Shown here: positions 1 through 36,661 of the stretch, in pieces
How the letters are laid out: each line of letters starts with the position of its first letter
Numbering within the stretch: the stretch's first letter is position 1
NCBI GenBank assembly: GCA_964017155.1
Contig: OZ024865.1
Coordinates: 38,779,926-38,843,925 of the forward strand
DNA from: Oasisia sp. SBJ-2009
Taxonomy: Eukaryota; Annelida; Polychaeta; Sabellida; Siboglinidae
Length of the DNA stretch: 64,000 nucleotides
Direction of reading: 5' to 3'
The notes under the pieces: model-generated
What the model saw: the letters and a program-made list of their open reading frames with translations, nothing else
What the model was told of the DNA's origin: nothing
Databases searched by the model: none
Position numbers and translations under genes: made by a program

Positions 1-647
1 CTTTTTCCTGAAATTTGTAAATGCATATACTGTATACATTTTATTTATTTTTGACTGCATGGTGATTTAGATGTAGAAATTAGATTTAGTCAACATAAGA
101 TATTAATGACAAATCAGATCTGAGTACAAATCCTTACTAACTTACTAAAGACTGATCTTCAGGTGATGTAAGACCACAATAAGGTGCTCTTTTGCCATTA
201 CCCGACCAAAGAGTAACCCTATAAAACCAGCATTATGCAGGTTGTCTGAATTTCTGTGAGCACATATGTAGTGTGGAGTGAGTAGAAATTATGTTTTTGT
301 GCACCGTGGAATCAGAGCTGTCAAATTATGACAGCTGTCAGTCGGTGCATTTCTGCGTATTAATACAGTTGTCATTTTGCTTGGTGATATAATCAGGGGC
401 AATCCGTGGGTGGTTCAAGCAGAAATGGAGGGGTGTAAGGTTTGAAAGAAGTTTGTGGGAGCCTGAGGTATGAGAAGTTCACGAATTTTTGATATAACTT
501 GTGTCTATGGAATATGCTGTGAAATCGTCAATAACAGAGCACCGCAATATTAGTAGGTAATGAAGGAAACGTTGTAATGTTCGCCTATGAAAAATGTAAA
601 TGTGGTCTGAGTCCAGGTCTTACATGAGTTGAATTTGAGGGAATAAC
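1..647. other. No gene recognised; possible intron or upstream region of the CCCH gene
   Basis: AT-rich single-copy-looking sequence without a convincing reading frame. Because a good 3' splice-site sequence (pyrimidine-rich, ending in TAG at 668-670) lies just inside the following reading frame, this stretch could be an intron of a gene that starts to the left of the window. Confidence 0.4.
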
Positions 648-1280
648 ATGACACATGATCTGTTCTGTAGAAAAGAACAAGACGGCCGACAGGAGAAACA
701 CGTTGACTACACGAGAGGTTCAACAGACAGCGACGAAGATGACAGCGAAGTCGAGCAGTTGGAGGTTGACACAAAAACAGAACCAGAAGATGACACTGAA
801 ACAGTCGCTCGGCTACCTAACCCACTGGCAGCCGTGTCCTTGCCCAGTGCTACGGGTAATGATGTTTCTTCCGTGTTTGTGAACGCCTTCAAAGTTGCCG
901 AGCAAGCGAAGCACTCGATCCTTGAACAGCACGTGAAAATGACAGCCGAACAGATCAGGGAGAGTCGATTAAAGAAAAAGGTCTGTTACAACTTCCAGAA
1001 AGGGAAGTGTCGGTTTGGTAGCAAGTGTAAGTATTCGCACGGGGACGATCATATCATGGCGAACAGAGCCAGTGGCGAGAACGTAGGAGGTGATGTTGTA
1101 CGACAGGTTCAGCCAGACCAAAACACAAACTTTCCCCCGGAAACGGATGATGATGGGAATGTGATTAAGAGAAAGCGTCGAGCTGGTGTAACAAATAACT
1201 TGCTTCCGACAAAGAAGGCAAGAGCAACACTGGACAAACAAAGGGCACAGGAGAGACCATGGACAATGCATGCCAACTAG
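648..1280 (+). CDS. Small CCCH-type zinc-finger protein (possibly last exon only)
   Basis: A 210-codon frame beginning at ATG 648. It has an acidic N-terminal third (roughly residues 25-50, rich in D, E, S and T), a middle part, then one CCCH zinc finger: Cys113, Cys121, Cys127 and His131 with spacing C-x7-C-x5-C-x3-H, in the context CRFGSKCKYSH. A basic, nuclear-localisation-like segment (KRKRR, about residues 175-179) and a Lys/Arg-rich tail follow. Single CCCH fingers of this kind usually bind RNA; an RNA-processing role in the nucleus is inferred, not shown. The start is uncertain: a 3' splice site could make an exon begin at 671, splitting codon 8, in which case upstream exons lie outside the window. 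A possible ATTAAA polyadenylation signal lies at about 1370. I do not recognise the orthologue. Confidence 0.7.
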   Translation: MTHDLFCRKEQDGRQEKHVDYTRGSTDSDEDDSEVEQLEVDTKTEPEDDTETVARLPNPLAAVSLPSATGNDVSSVFVNAFKVAEQAKHSILEQHVKMTAEQIRESRLKKKVCYNFQKGKCRFGSKCKYSHGDDHIMANRASGENVGGDVVRQVQPDQNTNFPPETDDDGNVIKRKRRAGVTNNLLPTKKARATLDKQRAQERPWTMHAN

Positions 1281-1676
1281 TGTGGTGTGTCGGTCGGTCG
1301 GTGAGGATTTCTGTTTTTAGGAAGTGTGTTTGAATGTTTTGCTTGTTAGATCTGTTGTGCATTTAGCATATTAAATGTGTTCTGATGTTTCAATTGTTTC
1401 ATTGTCAGTCATTGATTAAATTGTATACGTATGGTGAAAGAAACTGGGTCAATACTAACATTGAAATTAGAGGATTTCAGTCTTTTGGGCTGAAAGTCCA
1501 ACAGACTTATGGCATCACTCTGCATCTGACGTGTGCCATTAGCTTGTGTATCAGAAATTGTCTGCTACTGTCATTATGTAACAAAATTATTGACACATTT
1601 TGAAGCCTCCTAGGGTCCTGTAGGGCCTAAAAACAGGGTTGGCACGTTTCTTCCCAGGCGCCACAAATACCTTTCG
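1281..1676. other. 3' flank of the CCCH gene
   Basis: AT-rich sequence with a TTCAG/CTGAAAGTCC palindrome-like stretch near 1480 and no supported reading frame. Probably 3' UTR followed by intergenic sequence. Confidence 0.35.
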
Positions 1677-1960
1677 CTCGGGGCTTTATGCAGGAATAAA
1701 TTATTGCCAGTCACACAAGTTTTGGTAGACACATGGATGTTAATTGTTAAGCCAGTTTACAAACTTTAAGTGTCTGATGACCTAAAATGGACTACAAATA
1801 CACATGTGACACAATTTACACTGACTTACTTTTGAGGCACAACTGACAATATCTATGGTTTTGGAACACCTGTTTTGCTCCTTCATTTTTTACCCGTCCA
1901 CCTATATTTCTACCCATCCACAACGGTTTTTACCCGTCCAAATGATGGGTGGACGGGTCT
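1677..1960. repeat. Interspersed repeat, copy 1 (pair with 11742-12023)
   Basis: About 280 bp that recurs in the same orientation at 11742-12023 with small indels and roughly 85-90% identity by eye. Both copies run from GCTTTATGCAGG to a terminal hairpin: ACCCGTCC, a short loop, then GGTGGACGGGT. No coding content; an uncharacterised non-autonomous element or old duplication. Confidence 0.7.
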
Positions 1961-2034
1961 CGTTAATTGATTAAGGACAGTAAAATTTGTGTTGTCACTG
2001 CTTACTTACACACAAGTGGGTGCTAGTAAACATT

Positions 2035-5000
2035 GATCAGAAGCATGACAAATAATTTCAAAGAGATGATCTCAAAAAGAAAATGTTCTTAAATGTTAGC
2101 ACTATTTTTGAAATGTCACATTTACTGTGCAGTTAGTGTTGCATGTGAGCTGGTATTTTATATGTGATCTATCCCTTTGAGATGGTATGTAGATTTAGAA
2201 TTTTTCAAAAAATATTGTGTTAGGAAACTTAGGAGGCTCAAAATTTCAAAAGGCTGTACCTGGAATTCATAATATATTTCTATATCAATGACATTGTAAA
2301 CGTATTTATGCCATCTACAACTATATGTCACATGTTAGCATTTTGTTGTCTCCATCCCCTGGCAGGCATGAGTGCACCATCTATTTCTGGGGCACATTGA
2401 AACAATTTAACTTTTCAGTAGAGGTCCAGTTTATTTTTAAAACTAGGCCAATAACCAGTTACAATTTATCAATGCAGTAGGCTGTAAACATAATTATGTG
2501 ATGGGAATCTATTTTCAGTGTCCATAATTACGCCAACAAAATAACCTTTGCAAAGTGTTATCATATTCCAGTGGACAAGTACCTGGATGCACTCCCCAAG
2601 ACTAAATTAATTTATAAATATAATTAGCACAGATGTGGTTTTATCTGAACAATTTATTTGCCTCCAATGCAAAGCCGAACAGCTTGGCTAGAATTGTTAT
2701 TCAGGGCAATAGGTAGGGAACCCCAGGGATCAACATTTTCAAGTCTTGTGCAGGTGACTGTTTTTCCCCCAAGCATTGCTGGGTAATTCAGCTAGTATCT
2801 GCAATAAAACTAATGTTATTAAACATTAATTTCAAACATAATAAACAAATCTGCTATATCTAATATATTTAAAATGTGTGGATCATCATTTAGTAGAAAA
2901 AAATTGATAATCCTTGTTGTGTTAAAAATTATCCATCAACATACTATCCTGGGGTAACAGTATTGTCGAGAAATTATAGGATATTACCACATCGTTAATA
3001 TCCGTGTAGATTGTATAATGACAGTTTTGCTCACACAAATTAAAGAAGATGAAAGGCAGCATATCAAATATCCACTGTTTATTAACAAATTTTACTTGTC
3101 TACATTCTCTACAATAACATAGACTTTTGATAATAAAGTATAATGAATAATGAACGGAACAAAACACATCAGTGTTAAACTACAATTACCTATTTATGTA
3201 GCTGCCAAAAAGGCCAAATATCAAATCTCTTACTAGACAATCTTGACAAAACATGCTCTTTATCCTTATATATCTCCTTGCATCGACAGGTAAAGTCCAT
3301 AGTAATTTACAAAACGTAAATAATGCTAAAGAAATTGTTATCATCAGGCAAAACCTTGAAGTGGTATTTTATTTTAGTGTTTTATTTCGCACTAACTACT
3401 TGACAAATATCCTGAGTTGTATTTTACATATATTTGGTTTATGGCTTCAACAATTGTAGATGCAGAGCCTAAACAGCGTCGCTACACTGCTGTGCAATTA
3501 ATCTTGCGAGATTCACAAGGCAAAACTAACAGATGTTTAAGTTTGCAGACCACAGCTTATTTCTGTCTCTTGCCGATACAGTAAACGACCCCTCACCAAC
3601 GACCACCCGGCAGACGCGACCAACGACCATGGCAATTTGAATTTTACCCCTGACGAACGACCATCCGATAGGTGGCCAGCACATTTTTTAACCTAACCAT
3701 CGCAACCAACTCTTATTAAACACATGACTAACGTGCACGGACGCGCATAATCATATGCCATAAAAACAATAAATCGCCTGATGACGACCATTAATTTTGG
3801 CGATCTTTTACTTTCTGACTGAATTATGAAAACGACATCTAACAGCCGCTAGACTTTCCTCACATATCTTATATATAATTATAAACACACACTATGTTAT
3901 AAAATTAAATCTCTTACATTATTGAAACATACAAAATTCACGAAACAAACTTGCGCAAGAACTCGCTAGCAAGACATCATGGCGGACATGGTCACCGTCA
4001 GTGGCTACACATAATTTGTTTGTTCTTATGCCACCATGTGAAACATGTTAATTATTAAGTGTCACAATTTCTCTGTGTCATGTCAGACTTTGTGTTTGAA
4101 GCCACACCTAACTAAAATAACAAAGGTTTTTCAAACATGCGTTCTCCATAAGTCATCCTGCGAACACATTTCCGGTAAGTATAATACAGTACTACAATTG
4201 ACAGGTATAAATTTGATTTAGTTTTGGTAATCAGTACTTGCTTGTCAACCGAAGCCTCCAAGCAGTGAACTTGTGGTAAATGATAATATTATCATTATTT
4301 ATTAACAACACAAATAGACATAAAAAAATATTTTTAAACAGTATTTATTCAACGTGCTTCCTGAACACAGGTTTTTTCTGCAGGTGAAAAAGTGCCCCTC
4401 TAGCTAAGACAGACTCAGTGTTTAGTAAAGTTGGCTGCACCTTTCCTGAGTGGTTTAAAGCGACATGGTCCATTCGTGGCTTTTTATTTTTATTGCAAAA
4501 TCATGTTAATCAGTATACGTTATAACTATTATAGGGTCCTGACCGCCAATAAATGTTTTATCGAAACAGAACTAACTTCGTAATGTTAACATCGAAATTT
4601 TTATATACGCTGTCACTCAAATCACCGCGAGTGACACCCACCCTTTGACCTTTACCAACTGGGAGCTGTGCACCTGGCTGGGTGTGGCGTCAACTTGTAT
4701 TCACGTGATACTGCATTGTGTGATCATGCATTTCCTTCTGGGGGTTTAGCCATGCCTACAACGGTTTCGAAAATGCCTCGTGCTCGATGTGTAAACAGAG
4801 TTAAGCATCCCTTACTGCGTCTATTTTCAACCCCTAAATGGTACATGAAAACATATTTTGACTGGCTTTACACTATAATAGGTATAATTTATACCCTATA
4901 ACATGATTTTGCAATAACAATTAAAAACCACGAATCGACCATGTCGCTTTAATACAGTTGACTACACAAGACAAAATAATACTGCAATGAGATTTCACTT

Positions 5001-5845
5001 CAGACTTCCACACCAGTAAAGCCGTTGTTTGTTTACAAGAGACTCCATGACGTATGTCAAAATGAATCATTCTTCGATAGCAATCATTAGCAGGAAATCT
5101 GCTGAATTAGTTATTTAGGAATTGGGAACATGACAAGAGGCAAACAACCTTTCAAAACGAGCATGTTTAGGATTTACAGGTTTGTGTACAATTTGTATAT
5201 TTCACCATTGAGATATTCAAATTGTGAGCACTATTGCGATCTTGTTAAAGCGCAATTTCATGGAAGTGTATCTTCAACATTCTAGTATAAAAACATCATA
5301 TTAACCAATGAAAACAAAACAAACAGCCAAGTTTAATGTCATTCTTACAGATATATTAATGGCTATGTATGAAACGTGTTATATAAAAATATGCATCTAT
5401 CACATACAAGATAATTATAGTGTTTATATATTAGTAACATCTTCAAAACTACATACACATTGCAATTAATTTGCGTATGACATTTCAGCGTGACAAAGTG
5501 ACAAAGTTCTGCATCATGTAAAGCTAAAGTTTCTAAAACACAACTACAGTGTTACTATTCTTAATGTTGCCCTGAATTCATATATAAAAAGTAAACAACT
5601 AATATGCGGACGAATACTCTCTGTAACACAGTCTTCAAACGTCAACAGTCTACACATACAACAAACATGGAAGTGTATTTCATCTCTACTCCACATTACA
5701 AGCTTTTCACAAATGCACATTATCTAAACTGTAGCTACACTTCAGTGACAGAATTTGGTAATGTAAACATGAACAGTCATGTAATTATTACTCTGTAAAT
5801 CTTTTACTTAAGACAGATTGTGGCTCTATCTATTGGGACAGACGT
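2035..5845. other. Intergenic sequence 3' of HPD
   Basis: No supported gene. The sequence parallels 55411-58727. The segment 3574-4010 is absent from copy 2 and has repeated CGACCA/CCAACGACC motifs near its left edge; I cannot tell whether it was inserted in copy 1 or lost from copy 2. Confidence 0.5.
4456..4952. mobile_element. TTAA-flanked TIR element (MITE, Kolobok-like ends)
   Basis: About 497 bp bounded by TTAA on both sides, with long imperfect terminal inverted repeats (around 50 bp) starting AGCGACATGGTC and ending GACCATGTCGCT. The paralogous site in copy 2 (TTAA at 58060-58063) is empty, which confirms insertion into a TTAA target after the duplication or at a site polymorphic at that time. 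It encodes no transposase; mobilisation in trans by a Kolobok- or piggyBac-type enzyme is inferred from the TTAA target. Confidence 0.85.
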
Positions 5846-30542
<24,697 letters not shown>

Positions 30543-30700
30543 GTTTGGCGCGCGTCGTTTACGAGAACCGAGGGATTAAGTACATGAAGCCGCCCAATGA
30601 TTGGTTTAAATAGGTGGGCGCCCTCTACAGGTGCTCACCTGTTAGCCAATCATAGAGATCGAGTTGTCCTTCATTTGCATAATGTATTCATGGGGAACCA
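30543..30700 (-). promoter_or_regulatory. HPD: HPD promoter region
   Basis: Upstream of the ATG on the minus strand: a TATA-like TATTTAAA (30612-30605), a CCAATGATTGG palindrome (30594-30604), a second CCAAT box (30646-30650, plus strand), and an octamer ATTTGCAT/ATGCAAAT (30673-30680). Transcription would start around 30575-30580, giving a short 5' UTR. Placement is by motif only. Confidence 0.55.
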
Positions 30701-30835
30701 CACAGCGTGCGTGCGGGCGCTGCACGACTAAATTCAAAAAAAAGTAAAATAGATGATTATCTTTCGATGTGCCACCAAGGATTCTATAGCTTCACAAAAC
30801 CACCTGATATTAAGCGTGCTAAACTACGATAATGA

Positions 30836-31262
30836 AGGTTCAAATTACAGAGACTGCACCAGCGTGTTAGGACACGATATAGACTGTGTCAATTTTCAAG
30901 AAATGTAAACCCTGTAGGCAAATCGTGTTAATTTATGGCATACATGCTATTTAGGGATATGGAGGGGTGCTGAACTCGAATCTGCTGTATGCCCGGCTAA
31001 AAATGGCTCATAAGCCATGAAAAATCCAAGATGGCCGCCACCGCCGTGCTAAAATTAGTAAATGTTCATATCTTTTTTACTAAGCAAGGTAGAAACATGA
31101 ATGAAGTGTGCTTTTGTATGTTTTCGAATATGAGGAATCCAATGGCAAACTCAGATTTGTGATAAAATACAAAAAAACTGCTTAAAACGCATATTAATTA
31201 CCCAAATAATCATTTAAACAAAGCAAATAAAATAACAATTAAAATAACTATGTCAGGCATGT

Positions 31263-31333
<71 letters not shown>

Positions 31334-34300
31334 GTCCTTGTAGTTACTCATCAACAGAATATTAACAACTTTTTATATTGCAGGTTTGAATTGATGTCGC
31401 CATGGCTGAGGGCACAGACTCCACTAGAAAAAGACCAGTGTCGCTAGAGTCACAATTACAATTGTGCATCGATTGCCAGAATGACAATCAACAGAAACTT
31501 ATGAATGTCAGCCATGATGGCCTCCAGTCAGTTGATAACATCAGACAACTACGAACGAAATTACCTATCGATAACTTTCCAGATGCAACTGATCGACTCA
31601 CCGAAATATTTCAAGCAGATGTCCCTCAAACTTTCTCGTGGCATAAAGACTGTCGGTCAAGTTACATGAGCAAATTGAAAGTTGAACGCTTGAGGAAAGA
31701 TGGATTGAAAGAGATGAATGAACCAATCTCCTCCACATCCATGTAACATGCTCATCATCAAAAGGTCAGTCTACGGAGTGAAACGCCTCACATAGACTGG
31801 AAGCAGTGCATCTTTTGCCAACAAGACAAGAGAGAATCACTTCATCTCATCCAAGAACTGCTAGCCAGCAGCAGGATACTAGACGCATCAAAGTACGATC
31901 AAGTCCTGAGTGTTCGATTAGCATGTGTCAACGATCTCACAGCTGCAGATGGAGCACATCACCGGAGTTGCATGGTCAAGTTTGAGCGACAAACAAAGCA
32001 TATTGCCACAATGTCACCCCAGACCTCAGACGTAGCCTTGCATGGCTTTGTCAAGAGCTGAAGCAATCAGCGGAACAAACTGATATCTTGGATCTTGTAG
32101 ATGTTTCGGACAGATACTGCAAAATTTCCGATGATGCTCAGGCGCAAATTCCACCTTCATTTCTAAGCCGTAGGAACACGTTCAAGGACAAACTAGCTGA
32201 CTGCTTTGAAGGCTTGTACGAGGTCGTTGTACTACACGACAAGGCTCGAAATGAACCCCGTACAGTGCTAGTTCCTTCCAAGTTCCAACATCTTCCAGTA
32301 TCCGCGATGATCAACGATGACGGTGACGTGAAAAGACTCATCCCTACCTTCAAGCATGATGATCAAGACACTTTCCTGACCATGGTTCATGTGACACTTC
32401 AGATCCGTGGTGACATGTTGTCACATCCCAAGCCAATTGGGTTGGACATCAGCACAGACATAGCTATCGATTGCGTACCTGATAGTCTATACATGTTCCT
32501 AAGCCTGTTACTAGGTGGTCAACGTTTACTGGAGAATGATGAACTTGACGATGAGAAACACGAGAACAGACAACGACTCAGAATTATCAGTATTGCTCAG
32601 GACCTCATGTACACAGCTAATGGAGACAAGTTTCTCACTCCGAAGCACATAGGGATGGCTAGCAAATTACACCAAGCAACACGGTCGAAAGAGTTGGTGA
32701 ACATGTTTCACTAGGCAGGTCACGTCATGGGTTACAGGGAGGTTATCAGACTTGACACTGCACTCGCTAAAAATACACTGGAGTCAATGGACAGCAACGG
32801 TGCAGTGATCCCACGAAATCTAGTAAAGGGTCGCTTTGTCCATTTCTCTGCAGACAACGTAGACATCAACGAGTATACCTAGGATGGAAAGGGAACCTTT
32901 CATGCTACACAAGTCACTGCCTGGCAACGCGGGCTACCAGAACGAGATCTCAGAGGAATAAACATTTCCAAGATAGCCACACTGAGGTGATGACTGAGAT
33001 AATACCCGCGCCAAACAGAGGAATCAAGGAGCGTCCATTTGTCGGTGCGATCACAGCTGATCATTTTGCACAAGCCATTGAATACTGCCCATCAGCACTA
33101 AAAGCAGAGGCGACTGACATGCCTTTTGTATTGACCCGGTCTCAACACAAACCAATGCCTTCCTGGACACTTTACAATCAAACAGCTAGCAAAGTCAACC
33201 AAGAGAAGACCACTGTAGGTTACCTACAAGATCCTGCATCTGAACTCGATACATTGGACACAGTCATGAAACGAGTAATCCACGTAGCAGCCAATTCGAT
33301 GGAGCAGCAGCATGTTGTTCTGACTGTGAATGAGGCGCTTTTTCCAAATCTAATGGAGTTGAAGTGGTCGGTAGCAGAATACAAGGACGTACTTATACCC
33401 TGCCTGGGAGGACTTCACATTGCCACGAACTTTCTGGGAGTGATAGGACGACATATGAATCAATCTGGCCTGTGCGAGCTGTGGGTAGAGTGTGATCTTC
33501 TGGGGGCCAATGCTGCACAACATGTCATGGACGGAAAGGGCTATGCACGTGCAATGAGAACGCACAAGCTCACTCTGCAGGCACTGTGGCAACTACTGCT
33601 TCCTCGGTTCTACACGTACTTGGATGACGTTGACGACACACTGAGAGCCGAATTTTCAGATGGGTGCACTTCCATAGATGTGGATAGCATCACACAGATG
33701 GTTGAAACTCTGAGTACTGAAAGATTCCGACAGCCCATGAAAGAGTTTGCTGAGGCACTGGCAGTTGATGATCCAAACGCTGAGTTCTGGTGGCAGTATA
33801 TGACCATGCTGAGCATCCTGCTCTCATTCACCCGAGCACAACATGATGGGTTGTGGAATCTTCACCTGTATTCCTTCAAGCGTATGTTGCCACATTTCTT
33901 CAGGTATGATCATGTCAACTACGCCAGATGGGGTACTGTGTATCTGGCTGAGATGTCGACTCTCCCACCACGTTCCACATCATGCGAGCACACTATCAAG
34001 CAAGTGTCTGGAACAAAGCACACTTACCATGTCCTGATCTTCCGCCTGACACTGAAATGGGATGGATGCACCTGGAGGCAAGCTAGTCCCACGGCTCCTA
34101 TCTCTCCCGCCGATACCGAAAGCATGTAGGGAGATCACCTCATGTGGCTGTACTAATGGATGTCTTACCCAACGCTGCAGCTGTAGGAAAATTCGCATGG
34201 AGTGCATCGAAATGTGTGCTTGTAAGAGACATTCTGACGTCTGTCGAAATATTCACGACGACATGAAAGACCTTGAGGACAGGGATTGAATTCTCACATG

Positions 34301-34968
34301 TAGACTTATCAACCTGACAATGCAGGCTTTAACATTTGAACCACGTGTGATCAAGTTTGGGTGTATGTTGATATTAGTTGTTAAATGTAATGTTTCATAT
34401 CATGAGACCTGTATAACTATATGTATACAAATATATGTATATATCATCATATATGATATGAAGATCACTTCATAAATATTATTTTATGTAATTAAACCAA
34501 GTGGGTTCTTTTTGTTCGTGTGAGTGATAGAAAAATAAAGTTATTTGTTATTACCTGCTTGAGGAATTGTTCATTCTTAAAAATCATATTTGTTTCAACA
34601 ATTTCGATTTATTTGTATTTTGTATTTATTTTATTACATTTCTGAGTTTGCCATTGGATTCCTCATATTAGAAAACATATAAAAGCACACTTCATTCGTG
34701 TTTCGACCATGCTTAGTAAAACAAATATGACCATTTACGAATTTTAGTACGGCGGTGGCGGCCATCTTGGATTTTTCATTTTTTAGGGCTTATGAGCCAT
34801 TTTTGAGCCGGGCATACAGCAGATTCGAGCTCAGCACCCCTCAATGCCCCTAAATAGCATGTATGCCATAAATTAACACGATTTGCCTTCAGCCCTTTAA
34901 ATATGCACATTTTCATGAAATGTGCCTAGTCTAATAGCAAAGGTTCAAATGACAGAGGCTGCACCAGC
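30836..34968. mobile_element. Long-TIR element A carrying the N-terminal half of a large element protein
   Basis: Inverted arms at about 30912-31175 and 34636-34895 share GGCAAATCGTGTTAATTTAT, GCATACATGCTATTTAGG, CTGCTGTATGCCCGGCT, AATCCAAGATGGCCGCCACC, ATGAAGTGTGCTTTT and GAGGAATCCAATGGCAAACT. Weaker inverted similarity continues outward. A 29-bp imperfect direct repeat (two mismatches; AAGGTTCAAAT...CTGCACCAGCG) flanks the whole at 30836-30864 and 34940-34968. About 4 kb. A (TA)n run lies at 31265-31330. The internal frames run on the plus strand. Confidence 0.85.
31402..34289 (+). pseudogene. Element A protein: two zinc modules, transposase-like core, Cys-rich tail; broken
   Basis: Pieces in order. 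31402-31743 starts MAEGTDSTRKRP and has a CIDC...WHKDC module. 31788-32061, in another frame, has a second CIFC...HHRSC module. 32088-32711 runs on past TAG (32712) to a second stop at 32878. 32987-33970 has GLHIATNFLGVIGRHMNQSG, LWVECDLLGAN, YARAMRTHK and HDGLWNLHLYSFKRMLP...NYARWG. A frame change then leads to YQASVWNKAH...DLPPDTEMGW. A last frame, 34062-34289, ends in the Cys-rich CGCTNGCLTQRCSC...CIEMCAC. These landmarks belong to a high-copy protein family I recall from invertebrate genome annotations, usually named only 'uncharacterized'. At least four stops or frameshifts make this copy inactive. The central nuclease-like segment seen in element B is missing. Confidence 0.8.
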
Positions 34969-34970
34969 GG

Positions 34971-35235
34971 TCATATATCGTAATCGTCACATTTCTATAG
35001 CGCTGTTCCAACGTTCGCTGCTCCCAGCGCTGTACAAAATGTTCTTGTAAATAAATAAGTCTTTAATTTTACTTTAAATGCAGCAGTGGTCATAGATGAC
35101 AATGTCAGATGATGCGGTAGTGCATTCCATAGACTTGGGGCTGCCACGCTGAAAGCTCTGTCACCCCAGTGACGCCTTGTCCGTGGCACACACAATAAAC
35201 TGTGTTCGCTGGAGCGCAGCGACCTAACCGGCTGG
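34971..35235 (-). mobile_element. LINE C-terminal fragment
   Basis: Minus-strand frame with RHWGDRAFSVAAPSLWNALP, then FKVKLKTYLF and a stop, the usual end of LINE reverse-transcriptase proteins. A GCGCTATAGAAATGTGACGATTACGATAT tail abuts element A. Confidence 0.85.
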
Positions 35236-35239
35236 CGTC

Positions 35240-36015
35240 GGCTTACACAGTGTCCAATGTAATATACCCCCCTCTCACCCTAACTCACCCCACTCGCCTT
35301 GTAGATAGTGTTTTTAAGCTAGTGTATTATTTTAATTGAGGTTAATTAATGACACAGTACATTCCTGGGTCTATTTCGTAATAAACGCGATAGTTCTGGC
35401 CCCATATTATTAAAGATTTGAGAATTTGTTCAAATTCTTGCTCGAATTGATTGTTCAATTACTCATGTACCTGTTTTGCTTGGTTTGAAGCGGCAGAATT
35501 GCAAGAATTAAGACAATTGGGTTGAAAATGCACATAGTTAGTAAAGTCAAATTCCCATACAAGCATAGATGCATTGAACAATTAAGACAAACAGAATATG
35601 ACTATAACGAGGTACAGAAGATTTATTCACAGAAAGATAACAAGCCCAAAAGTCCCAATTAATAATGTGTACAATTCAAAATGATCGTTACAGTTATCTA
35701 AATATATGTGAGGCAAAGCGCACCCCCGTGTGCACGTTGCCTCACAAAACGAAATTTGACAAATTGTTTATTTCATATTTACCAGTATACGATTCTATAC
35801 TACACTAGTATACGATACTATACTTTCATGTAGCTAATTTGCATAATTGGTTACTTACCGTGTACAGTCGCTAAGTACGCCGAAATCTGTTCACGTTTTT
35901 ACAATAATAATTTATAGACGAAAACTGCTAATTTCTATAGCTTACTTCGAGTTCTGTGTTTCCTGAAATAATTGCCACCAAGATAGTTATGGCGGCATAG
36001 TGCTTTCACACAACG
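35240..36015. other. Intergenic, no gene recognised
   Basis: AT-rich sequence with a duplicated TATACGATTCTATAC/TATACGATACTATAC motif near 35800. No supported frame. Confidence 0.5.
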
Positions 36016-36020
36016 GTAGA

Positions 36021-36661
36021 AAGGGCCGCTAAAACGTATATCTTAAGATTTGGGTGGGGTGCGCTTTGTGGTTTGCGATAGTTTGCAGCGCGCCTACTCA
36101 TGTATTGCGCTCGGTGACGCAACGCTTCTCACGGTGACGTTGTCGGTGAGAACAATTGGACGGGGCAGCCTTGCGGTGCGCTGGCAGGCCCAACTACGTT
36201 GTCAAAATGTGTGCGATGAACTGGAACATTTGCAGCTTTCCGGAAATAACTAAAAACTCATCGATTTCCCTTGCATTACATGCCTTTTATAATTCTGGTT
36301 TCTACTCTATAGCACTGCTTGGTTTTAAATTGTTCTGTTTGAAACAGTATTTTTACAATTGAATTTATTTCTTTATTTCTATTACAACTATTTATCTTAG
36401 CTTTCGAAAGCGATACATCACTCATAGTCACTGCATGCGATTGGGAAAAATTGCATGCAACCAAGAGACAACGTTGGACGGAATATAACCTTTCCTATCC
36501 AAGAGACACGTTGCATGCAACATGAGACGCCGTCTTATGAGACGCTTTTGCATGCGAATTTATATATTTACACGACGCGATTTGGCTGCAACGGGGTCGC
36601 AAACAACCGTGTCTCGATCAATTTGCATGCAACCGCGTTGCATATCGTAAATCGGCCTTAA
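36021..36661. mobile_element. Candidate TIR element with TTGCATGCAA palindromes
   Basis: Imperfect inverted ends: AGGGCCGCTAAAACGTATAT at the left and, inverted, AAGGCCGATTTACGATATGC at the right. Within the last 230 bp the core GCATGC in TTGCATGC(A/G)A context occurs five times. No coding content. Confidence 0.5.
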
